64,000 nt of DNA. Origin: Kuschelorhynchus macadamiae (lineage: Eukaryota > Arthropoda > Insecta > Coleoptera > Curculionidae). Position 1 is the first letter of the stretch. Every line of letters starts with the position of its first letter. Below are positions 45,040 to 56,276 of this stretch, piece after piece. The position numbers and the translations under genes were made by a program. The stretch lies in contig JAUTXW010005184.1 in the NCBI GenBank assembly GCA_030620095.1, positions 934,501 to 998,500 of the forward strand, in the 5' to 3' direction. The notes under the pieces were generated by a model. That model was not told the origin of the DNA. It did not search any database and saw only the letters and a list, made by a program, of their open reading frames with translations.

Positions 45040-46679
45040 ACAAAAGTAAAGTTCAACGACCTAAAGAAACATCCAGGGATACTACCCTTCAAACTAGGCA
45101 CAGCAAAATTAGTCGCTAACCACTGATCCTTTGTACAAAATATTGACCTACAACCTCTAATTTTAGAATTTAACACTCTAAAAACACAGACAAACAAACT
45201 GTCTTCACATTTCAAAAATGACAGCGTTTATTTTACTGAATATCAAAACTCTCTAATACCTTTACATGCTATAGAAAAACGCATAGAAAATTTAATAAGT
45301 CAAATAATTTCTTCTCATACAAGTATTAGGAATAAAAGAAGTCTATTTAATCCCTTAGGCTCTTTTATTAAAAGCATAGCAGGTAATCTAGATCAATCTG
45401 ATGCCGAAATTATCGATCAGAAAATCTTACAAGAAAATCAAAATAAATTAAGAACCTATTCTATTAATCAAATAACATTGCTAGACAAAGCAATCAACAA
45501 ATTTAGAGATATGATGTCTAATGTGGCGCGTAATCAATTAATTTTAAAAAGTGGTATTTTACAAATAGAAGAAACTATAAAAAGGTAGACTTAGAAAATA
45601 CACAATTTCATGAGTATTACCAAATATTCACATTTACTAACCAAATTACGCTGCTATACCAATCAATCTATAATATTTTAGATAAGATCGAAGTAGCAAA
45701 AACATTCTCTAAAATTAAGGTACTTCACAACTCTATAGTTGATCCTTACGAGCTCTCAAAAGAAATTACGAGTCTAAGTAAAATAATACATACAAATAAA
45801 TTACCTATACAGGGTGACCTTCAAAATATATTAATTCTTGAGAAATTAATTGAAATTAAAAGTTTTATAAAAAACTTTCAAATAACATTTATCTTAGAAT
45901 TACTTTTAGTTGAGGCAGAGACATATCAATAGTATAATCTCTTCCCCTTACCAATTCCAACTAATAATTTATTCTTTACTAACATACCCTATAAACCTTA
46001 CCTGGCACTTAGCGATATTAAGTACGCCTACCAAGAAGAAAAATGTCTTGGTATCGAATGAATTCCTTTGCAAAAATGCCCACAGTAGGACTATTGAAGA
46101 CCATCTGCCATGTGCTGTCGAATTGTTAAAATTCACCAAAAATGCCACTACTTGTCACCCGTTCAAAATCAAGCTGCATGAAGTACAAGTTACGAAAATT
46201 ATTGATGGAAATTGGCTTGTTACCATACCAAGCCATATCATCAGTAAATCAATTTGCCAAAATCTTGAAGATAGCTACTAGAAGTTCCACCTGAGTGTAA
46301 AGCCCAAATAGGATCAATGGTTTTTGAAAACTATAAGCCGTCACACTTGTCGTACGATGAAGTGAATCTCCCGACCATGCAATTAGACGTCATCAATGAA
46401 TATCAACCGATATTCAATCCACCCACGATTGATTTGAACTTTGTCAATCTAAAAGCCACAGATGAAATCCAATCAAACCTGAAGAAACAAAAAGAAAGTC
46501 TAGAAGAAATGTCTTCCACTATATATGTGAAGAGAATAAGTTTTTGGACTGTTTTACTTTATATTTTTATTATTATTGTATTAATCTATATTTTATTCAA
46601 ATATTGTATTTCAGGCAAACTTAAGAAGCTTCCAATAACTAAAAATCAAACAAATAATTCAAAAATCGAAACATTATAA
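45040..46679 (+). pseudogene. env-like gene (baculovirus F-type), broken
   Basis: The frame after pol has a stop at 45124 and is then open to 45586. It contains a furin-like RNKR site (45328-45339) directly followed by a hydrophobic SLFNPLGSFIKS stretch. This layout is typical of errantivirus envelope proteins related to baculovirus F. Two further frames (45910-46281, 46317-46679) carry a Cys-containing ectodomain part and, near the C-terminus, a membrane segment of about 23 residues (WTVLLYIFIIIVLIYILF) with a short basic tail. In intact relatives it is a membrane fusion glycoprotein made from a spliced RNA. Here stops and frameshifts break it at least three times. Confidence 0.72.
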
Positions 46680-46786
46680 ATATATACAAATGCAACTAAA
46701 CGTTGTTGTTGTAATTCAGATTCGTCTCTGTACTTGTCGAAATAAAATTTTTTAAAAAGTTCTTTTTTTAATATCAGAACAAAACT
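46669..46786 (+). repeat. 3' LTR, 5'-truncated (118 bp)
   Basis: Matches 38418-38535 with two differences and ends ACT before the GTCT duplication. The first 70 bp of the 5' LTR and a purine-rich tract are missing; the env stop codon lies inside the shared sequence. A deletion joined at AAACATTATAAAT is the simplest explanation. Confidence 0.75.
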
Positions 46787-47167
46787 GTCTACAGTAGGAA
46801 ATAATGAAGAAAATATTTTATCGAAATCTGGTATCAGATTGTTGAATTTGAAAGAAGGTGGTCTAGAAAATACCAGAAAAGCATACGTTTTATTTGAAAT
46901 TTTAATTTTAAATGCTAAGAATTCCAACTGTACCTTTATATTAAGGACACACCCTGTTTTAACGTACATTGCTGTTCCTCCCCCTTTGCCCACACGATCT
47001 TTTCTGAAAAATTGATAATTCGGAATTTGAAACAAGGATGAACTATCCCCACAAGAAAGCCAGGTCTCAGACAAAAATACTATGCCAAAATCGTTATACT
47101 CGAGTAATGATCTAAATTCATTGAAACCAGTAAACATTGATTTTACATTTATATGAGCCACTTTCAT
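46787..47167 (-). pseudogene. Jockey/CR1-like LINE, 5' part (AP endonuclease)
   Basis: From the ATG at 47167 the minus-strand frame reads MKVAHINVKSMF, then FGIVFLSETWLS (the S-E-T-W catalytic motif of APE-type endonucleases), DRVGKGGGTAMYVK and VFSRPPS. The Y-R-P-P motif has become S-R-P-P. It runs to FPTVD at the LTR junction and resumes at 38347. The upstream in-frame Met at 47224 and a missing ORF1 leave the true 5' end uncertain. APE-type endonuclease nicks target DNA for target-primed reverse transcription. Confidence 0.8.
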
Positions 47168-49904
47168 ATCAACAATCAGATTAATTAAACTAAGATTAAT
47201 TATGTAAGTGTTTTCTTGTGGCAAATTATTAATAAAAATAAATTACATCAAAGTAACATATTAATATTATTATAACAATTCAAAGAGCAGGGGGAAAACT
47301 GTATATTTGCTAGGGACGTTCTGGAATACTCCTGCAAGAAAAGAAAAAGACTGATTTCAGAATGTCGAGACAAAAACCTGCTTTTTATAATAGGAATCCA
47401 GAATAAACGCTACCAGCTAAAACAACAGTTTTAACATATAAGTATTATTTTGGGTAATAAATATGTTGGTATTTGTGAATAATGAAAAATTATCATTTTA
47501 AAGAGACATTCATATTTAATCATAATAGTCTCCATAGATATCTATTTTTGATTAACTTTGCAATATGTATCTTTTTTGTCTATTATAGATATATACAAAT
47601 TTGTCAGTGGAGTCTCATAATTTCAAAAATATTAACTAACAAATTAAAAAGAAAATGACTTTCGTATTGTATTATATTATGTTCTCACAAGCAAGAACAG
47701 AATAATGTTATTACGCCAGTTTTAATGATTGGGATAATTGAATATATTTAAGGAATTTGTTAGTTTTGCCTCACATACTTATTTAAATTATTGAAAATGT
47801 TAAGTTTTTTAGATAGTTTTAGTTTTTGCTAGCTTATAAAATTTACTCAAATTGCTGCTACGTCGTATATTATTAATCATTTATTAACACGGAATTTGTT
47901 TGAAAACGTCGATCTACATGAGTTTTAAACCACATACTATTGATAACGCAGTATTTGGTAAAATAAAAAAACAATAAATAAATTCAACCGAATGATTTTT
48001 ATTAGTCTCATAAAAACTTCCAATTTTGTTGAGTTTTTCTGTTAGATGTACTATAAAGTTAAAATATTTGTTCATTACAGGGTACGAGGAAATAATTTCT
48101 GGCAATACTAACTAACTTCTGGTACAAAAGTTGGTCAAATTTCTATTATACTGTTTTTTTAAATAAATACTTAGTAAAAATATTTTTTTTTGTGCAAAAC
48201 TTATCTAACAATGGGCTAGAATAATTAGATAATAAGATATGCAGGGGGGAAACAGAAAGCTTTTCTTCAATAAATAAATCTGAATTGCGACCAATATATT
48301 ACATTGCTCAAAGAAAGACAATATTTACATAACGCGTTTTTTCATGTCCAGAATACATATTTTTTACATTGATTTACTTTGGTGCGATAACGGACGACAT
48401 ACAATTTGAAGCATTGTCGAAAGCGGCTAGTACTTTGATGAGTAACGGGAAAACCGTGCTTGAGGCAGGCTGCTAACAATAGCAGAACGACCGCGTTCTA
48501 TATAGAAGTAGCGTGAAGTAAAAATGCGTGTTTCGATATTTGAAGACCGTCAACGGAAACTCCGACTCAGCGCCCGGTAATGCCGGGCGTGGGTTAATTA
48601 GGGAACCACAGTGTAATGTAACGATATATTTTATTTAGACGTCAGGCTTTCGTGGTCCGAAAAAGAAATAGGCGTTTATATTTTGTTGCTACGAATATTT
48701 ATTTTGATGTTTTTGACATAGGCGGCGTAAAATTTTAATAGTCTGAACGGATAAAAATTGTGTTTATTATTATATATAAAAATATATTATTTCTTTAGGA
48801 TTTTCGATGTATTATTCAATTTATTATCAGATAAACAGTACAATTATAATGGTTAATAATACAGTGTTCTTTTTAAAATTTCAGTTTATCGGAATGCAAT
48901 CTCTTCTGAAAAAAAAATCGCCCAGATAGGTACAGCAATGTTACCTAGGGGTAAACGGAGGCATATTATACAAGAAGTCTTAGATAAAATCCTTTACATC
49001 TCTTAAAAATATCAAACGGGACGCCGGGTCAAGCGATACTTCGGTTGAATGGTTTTTAGTTTTCAAATAATTTGTAAATTTACAAAATGTGATTGGTGAT
49101 AACCTTCCAAACCCGGCATTATTTAAATATCTTTTTTGTTTAACATTTTTAACTGGAGGGGCCGAAGGTTGATCTGATGCTTATGATGTAGTCAACCAAA
49201 TGTTTAAAATTCACATCTTTCAATTTTTTACTGATATTTTATATTCATATACAACTAAAACATTTGACTGACGAAATAAACAAAATTATTATGTTTAAAT
49301 TATTTATACGACCGCCACTCCTTCTCGTAATTTGAAGCATTTCCTCTATTAGAAAATAGACAGAAATCTAAGTAAACGTTTCCAGAGCTATATGAGTTCT
49401 TTAGTTCACGTGATCCACACCGTTCTAGCTGGATTATGGTTTTCTCTTAAATTCTTAAAACCGGAACTAAACACTAGACAGTTTTCATTTACTAAATGAG
49501 CAAACGGAAATATGTATATTTAACTTATTGATATTTATTTTTTTGGGAACTGTGTAAAAACTATATCCATTCTTGGAAACCTTTTTTGATACACAAAAAA
49601 AAATTGAGTATGATTAAACATATATTTTAAAATATTGATACATTATTTTTATTAAATTTAGGCATGAGAAAATGAATACATTTATTAGCTAAAAGTGCTC
49701 TCTATTTTTACAAGAAATAATGTATTTTATATACTACAAATTAATTCATAAACAGGAGAGGAGTAGAATAACACATTGCATTTATATTTTGGAAAGAAGT
49801 TCTTTTTAATTAAAACAATATATATTAAATACAATGTTAAGTTTCTAAATGGTTTTCGTTAACGATCGATCCCTTTATTGGTATGTAGAGTGATGTATTA
49901 TTTG
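47168..49904. other. No gene seen; one GC hairpin
   Basis: AT-rich. A perfect 7 bp hairpin CGCCCGG-TAATG-CCGGGCG lies at 48571-48589 in a locally GC-richer block (48410-48620). Related GCCGGGTC and CCCGGCATT pieces occur near 49022 and 49112, perhaps parts of an unrecognised repeat. No supported reading frame. Confidence 0.45.
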
Positions 49905-50375
49905 GTCTTTTTTTTATTGTCCACGTCTCCAACTTTATTGTTGCATTATCAGGACAAATTAAGTTTGACTGGTGCCAAATAAGTGATTAAAACTAGAAGA
50001 AACATAGGTATTAATTATATAGTTTCACACAAAAATTGATATCAGTCGGAAATCCATACAACAAAAGGGACTGGAAGATGTTGAAAATATTAACCCAACT
50101 GCTTGGATCTCCTTCCTGTGAATATCTACGTATATTATGTAATATATATAGATATTTACAGAGAGGAAACCTAAGCAGTTGGGTTAATATTTTTAACATA
50201 TTCCAGTCCTTTTTGTTATATGGGTTTCCGATTGATACCTATTTTTGTGTGAAACTACATAATTAATAACTATGTTTCTTCTAGTTTTAATTATTTATTT
50301 GACGCCATAAGTAGAACTGAATTTATCGTGAGGATGCAACAATAAATTTGCGAAACATCGACAATTTAAAAAAAA
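49905..50375. repeat. Foldback repeat (~470 bp)
   Basis: Arms of about 200-230 bp meet near 50135. The inner 150 bp are close to perfect complements: AACTAGAAGAAACATAG, TAGTTTCACACAAAAAT, then AATATTAACCCAACTGCTT on one side and the complements on the other. Outer parts (TTTATTGTTGCAT...) are more diverged. Both strands therefore show almost the same ~60-residue chance peptide. No transposase, no clear target duplication. A transcript would fold into a long hairpin. Confidence 0.88.
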
Positions 50376-51753
50376 TATATTTCTTTTTTAGTGGATCAAA
50401 ACTCCACATTATACACCATTCTAACATAAATACAATATTTTCTTCAAACTCAAGTTTTTTAATTCTGACCACAAATAGTAAACTTTTTGTCCATAACTAA
50501 ACAGTAAATAGCATATAATGGTCCTCAAAGCCTCTAAACACTAAAAACCTAATCATCATCTTTTCAAACCGATCAGTAACACATGATTTACGGAACTAAT
50601 TCACGATTTCTTATTGGGTTAATTCTCTTTCGGTTTATTTAATCTAAGCTTTTATACACACTTCTCGAAAAATCGACAACTCGTTGATTTGTCTTCATGC
50701 AATGATATGCAGCGATCAGAAAGAAGAACTGAGTTCATAGCAAATACTGACCGAAGTGTTTTTTTTTGCTAAAGATATGTCAAAGGTAACTCAGACCGAT
50801 ATTGGATAGGTACTGCACCGTGAACAAACCTACTACTAATTGTAGCCCATACATCAAGATAATTTTTATCCAAAAAAACATTTTCAGAAGTTTATGACAG
50901 CATCTTTAAAAATAAAGTTTGTATATATTGATGAAATAATTCAGAGTTATATACGTCCCAAGTTTAAGAAAGATTGTCGCAGTTTTAATAGATATATATG
51001 TCAATATCCATGAGGGATGATCTATTTTCAAAAACCGATTGTAAATAACACTTTTCAGATTCTGATAACTTGTTTTTATTAAATTCTTTTAAAAGGGCGA
51101 ATACTTCTAAAGGGAAGAGAAAATATATTCTGTAAAGTAATGGCTTCTCCGTTCCGCGAGAACCCTTTCACGTCACCGACATGCAAAATACTTCTTACTT
51201 GGAATATTCACATTACAAATGCGTCACGTGTTCATATGGAAATCTTTTCTTATTTAAAGTTTGTTCAGCATTTCGTTACTGCTTTTTTCTTTACTGTATA
51301 TTTTACTATATGTCTTAAATGCCACGTTTAATATTTGGACGTCAATATATTATTAAAAAAGAACATTTTAAATGGCAAGCTTTTTTAAAATAATCATCTT
51401 GCTTTATCTAAACTAATAAAAATAAAAGCGAAGTAACAACATCATGAAGGCAAAGATATAATCACTCAAATATGTACCGTTTTTTTATTTCAGTACCCCC
51501 TGAATTCTGTGACGCCAGCATTTGCGATGTAACGAAAATAGTACGGTACATTTAGAAATGTTTTCACTTATTCGCATTTTATATCTGTACCATAATATGA
51601 GACAGCCCTCTAAGATAACTGTATTATTACTTTCAAGTCAATTTGGTTAGGCTACAAAATTCTAAGAAAAGATGTGGTATTTCAGCATTCTATATGGTGC
51701 CAAAACAAAATGTAATTTATGCAGAGCCATTTACTCCCGCTTAAATGGATATA
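50376..51753. other. No gene seen
   Basis: AT-rich spacer. A 63-codon frame at 51140-51331 has no recognisable features. Confidence 0.45.
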
Positions 51754-53835
51754 CAGTGTGTATCAGCCAAATGGAATAAATTCGATAATAAATAAATGGA
51801 GGCGTGTTCGGAAAAACGCTTGGACCCGTCGATTGGTATTTTTAGTTGCTCATTTTCTCCAATAAAAACTTTTTATACAGGGTGTGTCCTGTAACAGTGG
51901 TCAATGCTAACTTTCTTATTTCAAATGCAACACCCCGAATATTATTTAATGTTTGGATTCTTTAGGAGATTCTAAACATATTTTATGTTCAATGTCCTAT
52001 ACCTATCTTCAACTATTTCGGCAATATTAAGTGTTTTCAAATTTATTGCAAAAATTAAGATTAAAAAAATAAAATTATTTATTTCTTCATAATGTATAAA
52101 CAAAAGTAAAAAGTTAATTTAGGAACTGTTGAATATGCTCGCCGCGAACGTCTTGGCAAATTCCTAATCTTAAATAGAAATTTCTTCTAACGTTATTTAG
52201 CATCTCAGGCGTGACCGATCTAATCGCAAGCGTTATTCGTCTTCTTAAGTCAGCTAAGTCGAGGGGTTTAGTTTTATATACAACATTTTTAATATGTCCC
52301 CATAAGAAAAAGTCTAATGGCGTCAGATCAGGGGATCGCGCTGGCCATTCTATCGATCCTCGTCTCCCTATCCACCGATTTGAAAATATTCCGTTGAGGT
52401 ACTGCCGGACATTAATTTGGTAATGGGGCGGTGCTCCATCTTGCTGAAACCATATCATATTCGGTGGAACTTGTGGGTTTGCTGGATCCGGATACAAATT
52501 TGTCAAAGTTGGCACGACATTATTTTGGAGCAGTGCTAAATAATTATCGCCATTCAAATTGCCGTCAATGAAAAAGGGGCCTATGATATGATCCCTAACA
52601 ATTCCTGCCCAAACATTAACCTTTTCAGGATATTGAGTATGTTCTTCGCTGATCCAGTGAGGATTTTCCCTAGACCAATAGCGGCAATTTTGATGATTTA
52701 CATGACCGTGAAGTGTAAAGGTGCACTCATCCGAAAACAAAACATGTTCTAATTGAATAACATTGTTATCTAACATAGCCATCATTTGTTCAAAAAAATA
52801 AGTTCTCCTATCATAATCGTCTTCCATTAGCTCTTGAGTTGGTATCACTTTATAGGGATGCATTTTATTTTCTTTTAATGTTCGAATAATCGACGAATGG
52901 CTAATATCGAACATTGCGGCGGCTTGTCGACTAGAAATATGTGGGTTTTCCTCAAACTCAAGCATAATATCCAATTTAGTATCATCATTTATTGAATTGG
53001 CAGCTGCTTTTTTTATCCGCCTCACATGTCCAAGCTCGCGAAACTGCTTTTCTATTTTACTAATTGTCCCTTGGGATATATGCGGCAAATTTGGAAATTT
53101 TTCATGAAATAAGCGAGCAATTTCCACTTGTGTTCGTGTGTTATCTCCATAACCAATCATTTGTAGAATTGTTATTTTATGCATTTCTGTTAAATGAACC
53201 ATTTTTCTGATATTAGGTATTATGCAGTTAACGAAATTCAAGTTCAATTCAATTCATAGTCAAGACTATGACACTGACACTGACAACTACTGTCTTGCAA
53301 AGAGAAAGGCCAGGCATTTTACACAAAAGTAAACAAAACTTAAAAGTAAACAAAACTGGCTCTTTTTGTTCCATATCAATAAAAAGGAACGCTAAAATGG
53401 TTTTTGCTTACATTCTTAATATGAAGACCTAAATGGTAAATAAGTATTGAGTGTGTTGTAGCGAATTTTTGTAATCAAATAAATAGTTCAGTAATCAGAG
53501 CCACTTTCATGAATAATAATAAATTCGAAATAAATAAAATAAAAATAAATTTGAAAACACTTAATATTGCCGAAAGAGTTGAAGATAGGTATAGGACATT
53601 GAACATAAAATATGTTTAGAATCTCCTAAAGAATCCAAAAATTAAATAATATCCGGGGTGTTGCATTTGAAATAAGAAAGTTGGCATTGACCACTGTTAC
53701 AGGACACACCCTGTATAAAGTTTTTATTGGAGAAAATGAGCAACTAAAAATACCAATCGACGGGTCCAAGCGTTTTTCCGAACACGCTCCCATTTATTTA
53801 TTATCGAATTTATTCCATTTGGCTGATACACACTG
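51754..53835 (-). mobile_element. Tc1/mariner-superfamily DD41D transposon, copy 2
   Basis: 2,082 bp, inverted relative to copy 1. TIRs are 51754-52045 and 53546-53835 with tips CAGTGTGTATCAGCC, flanked by TA (51752-51753, 53836-53837). The inner tips (TA-CAGGGTGTGTCC at 51876-51889, complement ending at 53713) are intact on both sides. The flanks differ from those of copy 1, so the copies arose by separate insertions rather than segmental duplication. Confidence 0.94.
52114..53202 (-). CDS. DD41D mariner-like transposase, intact
   Basis: 362 residues from the ATG at 53202; an in-frame upstream ATG at 53247 adds 15 residues not shared with copy 1. All catalytic residues (D158, D255, D297) and both helix-turn-helix regions are present. 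Differences from copy 1 are at residues 28, 62, 137, 138, 170, 247, 274 and 333. No stops. Together with matching TIRs this makes it a plausible active source. The gene stands alone in the element, and no promoter beyond the 5' untranslated stretch is recognisable. Confidence 0.95.
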   Translation of the reverse strand: MVHLTEMHKITILQMIGYGDNTRTQVEIARLFHEKFPNLPHISQGTISKIEKQFRELGHVRRIKKAAANSINDDTKLDIMLEFEENPHISSRQAAAMFDISHSSIIRTLKENKMHPYKVIPTQELMEDDYDRRTYFFEQMMAMLDNNVIQLEHVLFSDECTFTLHGHVNHQNCRYWSRENPHWISEEHTQYPEKVNVWAGIVRDHIIGPFFIDGNLNGDNYLALLQNNVVPTLTNLYPDPANPQVPPNMIWFQQDGAPPHYQINVRQYLNGIFSNRWIGRRGSIEWPARSPDLTPLDFFLWGHIKNVVYKTKPLDLADLRRRITLAIRSVTPEMLNNVRRNFYLRLGICQDVRGEHIQQFLN

Positions 53836-55424
53836 TATAAGTAATTAAAAAACAAATTATTTAACAGGAGTTTAAATTGAACTTAAGGCTAAAAAGTGGG
53901 CAGTCAATATGAACTTCAAACACATAGAATAAATAATTACCACCATCCACAATTCCACCAAAATAAATGCAAAAACAATTTTGTCCATAAAACTGGTTAA
54001 AATAAGATAGAACTTTTAAAAAAACGCGGAATTTTGAGGTTGTTTCAAATTTTAAATTATTTTTAATGTAAGGAAGCATTTGATATTAAAGGAAATTTAA
54101 AAAACTTAAAAAACACTGACAAATATATTTTTTTAATTTTTAAATTTGTTGGGTTAGTTATTGTTTAAACTTATTTTGATGAAATATATATTATTTATTA
54201 GTTCTGATAAAAAGTAATTTTTCTGTTATTTGTATCCTGCTATTATGTAGTTGGAGGCGGATGCCTCATTAATTCCGAGCTACCAGGCCCATTGAGCCTC
54301 TGATACATGCTCCCTGGAAAATTACTCATCCTAGGCCATCGGCCAGTCAAATCTTGCATTTTAGATAAGGAAATTGGAAAGACTTTTCTTAAGCTGACTA
54401 GTCTGACCATACTTTCATCCCATAACTTACCGTAAGATATTTTTTCTTAATTATAAGTAAAGTTTTAAGGTGTAAGTTATTTTAATTTTTTTATATACTT
54501 GTTGATACACTGATCTAATAAAGCCTTGCTGTAACTATTATTGTTCTATATGTTCTCAATACGTTGTTTCATCACACACAGTAAATATATGTTTGTTTCT
54601 TATTATAACTATCCTACGTTGGTCATAATATTTGTCACATTAGATTTTATATTGCTACTTGGGAAGCACAAACATATTTACATATTTATACCCCCTGCTA
54701 ACTTTATTTCGAATAACCAAGTCAAACAGTGCTTTTGGCCATAGGTTGCTAGTTATTTATTTTTATTTTTATATTTTGAAATACTTAAGATGATTTTTTA
54801 GTCTTTTTAATTTCACAAAACATTAGTTAGCATGCTTGGTATAGCCCAATCTTGATGTATCTCCTCGAAGAGTGTGTTTTCAGTCTTCAGAAATTCTTAT
54901 ATGCACAGGCCTCTTTATTTCATTTATATAGGATTCACCGCACTTAGACATAAATACAGATCTTTCGATCACTAATTGTATTTAGTTTGGTTTTGATTAA
55001 CAGCTTCTTAGTGTATCTTGGAACGCTGTTTTTATTCGTGCATGCTAACGATATACATTTTTTTTTCTCAAAATATACTACTAAGTAAATAAGTTACTGT
55101 TCTCTTTTTTAAGTATTGATCTAATACCGTGCAATATTTCAGATTTATATTTCCCAACACTGCCAGAAAAATAACAACTTTTCAGGATCATCGAAGCCGC
55201 GTTGATGCTTAAAATTGATTATTTTTATTTTTGTGACCCGGATGTGCGTTCCAAAAAATATCTATTCAAAACAGGGAAATGAATGTTAAAATTATTCGCA
55301 AGAATGGTGTAAACGCAGAGACGATCCCATTTGGATGGACGCAAAACTGTAAAATGTTTTTTGAACACAATAATATACAAAATGATTCAGAAATTTGTAC
55401 CAAAAATTCAGGATATGATCTTTA
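53836..55424. other. No gene seen
   Basis: AT-rich apart from a GC-richer ~180 bp at 54245-54420 (AGCTACCAGGCCCATTGAGC) of unknown nature. No supported reading frame. Confidence 0.45.
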
Positions 55425-56276
55425 TTATTTTTTAATTTTTTCAATTCTGCACTCTAATCTTGAATTCATATTCCGAGTATTACTGTAATGGCCATCCAAA
55501 ACAAGCAGAGCAGGATTCTCTTTAGTTGGTTGTGCAAATTGTATATATCGAAATCACTCAGTAAATAACGCTTGTTGCACCCAGCCACTCAGATGTATGA
55601 CATAAACTGCGCACATTAGTTCACCCCGGACGAGTTGATCATTCCTATTCTTTCGCGGGAAAATTAACATAGGCGGAACATGCCGTCCTCAGCACTCATG
55701 GCTACAATCATAGTAACCAAAGATCCTTGCGCCACTGAGTTCTGAGTAACTGAAGCGATTTGACGTTTCCCCTTCTTACCAATAACTTTGGAATAGTAAT
55801 TGCACAACGGACAGGCTATTTTCATTAACGTCGAAGATTCGATGTAGACTGAAATATTTTGCATATTCAGTTTCAATATTATTCAAAAACTGTGTATCGT
55901 TCTCTTTAGAAAAGCCAAAGCTCGAGCAAATAATGTGCTAGTTTTTAGCCATTTTATCCAACTGCACCCAGGTATTATATATTAAATATTATATATTAAA
56001 AAAACCGTATTCTTTCCCAAAACACTTTTCTTTCCTAATGTAGTATTCGCAATGTCGGCAACAGGACCATCTACGATATTAGATTGGTTTACAAATCTTT
56101 CCAAAGTAGCTATAGGCAACAAAGTTTTTTGCGGCGGTTCTGCTTCCCATTTCCTGGTTTACAGCATTAATCGTCATAATATGTTCGGTTGGCAGCTGAG
56201 ACAGGCTAAATGAAAAAAAAACAAAACAAATATTTGTAACGTGGAGTTCTAATATACGCCCGCCTATATTCCGCAT
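55425..56276 (-). pseudogene. pogo/Tigger-like (DDE_1) transposase fragment
   Basis: Minus strand. Near 56170-56110, TINAVNQEMGSRTAAKNFV matches the psq-type helix-turn-helix of pogo-like proteins. Near 55845-55805, RIFDVNENSLSVVQ corresponds to the family's N-V-D-E-T-G box, with the first catalytic Asp replaced by Asn (55824-55826). Then come GKKGKRQIASVTQ and VTMIVAMSAEDGMF, HLSGWVQQ in another frame, and ENPALLVLDGHYSN, where LDGH (55488-55499) carries the second catalytic Asp. Stops and frameshifts throughout; the third catalytic residue is not seen. Inactive remnant of a TA-targeting DNA transposon or a derived jerky-type gene. Confidence 0.72.

Larger units (their letters stand above)
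38348..46786 (+). mobile_element. Errantivirus-like Ty3/gypsy element, nested in a LINE
   Basis: LTRs bracket gag, pol and an env-like gene in the 17.6/gypsy arrangement. Integration duplicated GTCT (38344-38347 and 46787-46790); removing the element and one GTCT returns the LINE to a continuous frame across the junction. Two later insertions sit inside: a 306 bp LTR-like block in the leader and a MITE in gag. Without them the element is about 7.2 kb, normal for errantiviruses. All three genes carry stops or frameshifts, so it is an inactive old copy. Confidence 0.88.

Noticed and set aside
50011..50266. Two similar ~60-76 codon proteins on opposite strands
   Set aside because: Their similarity is a consequence of the foldback palindrome; no coding evidence.
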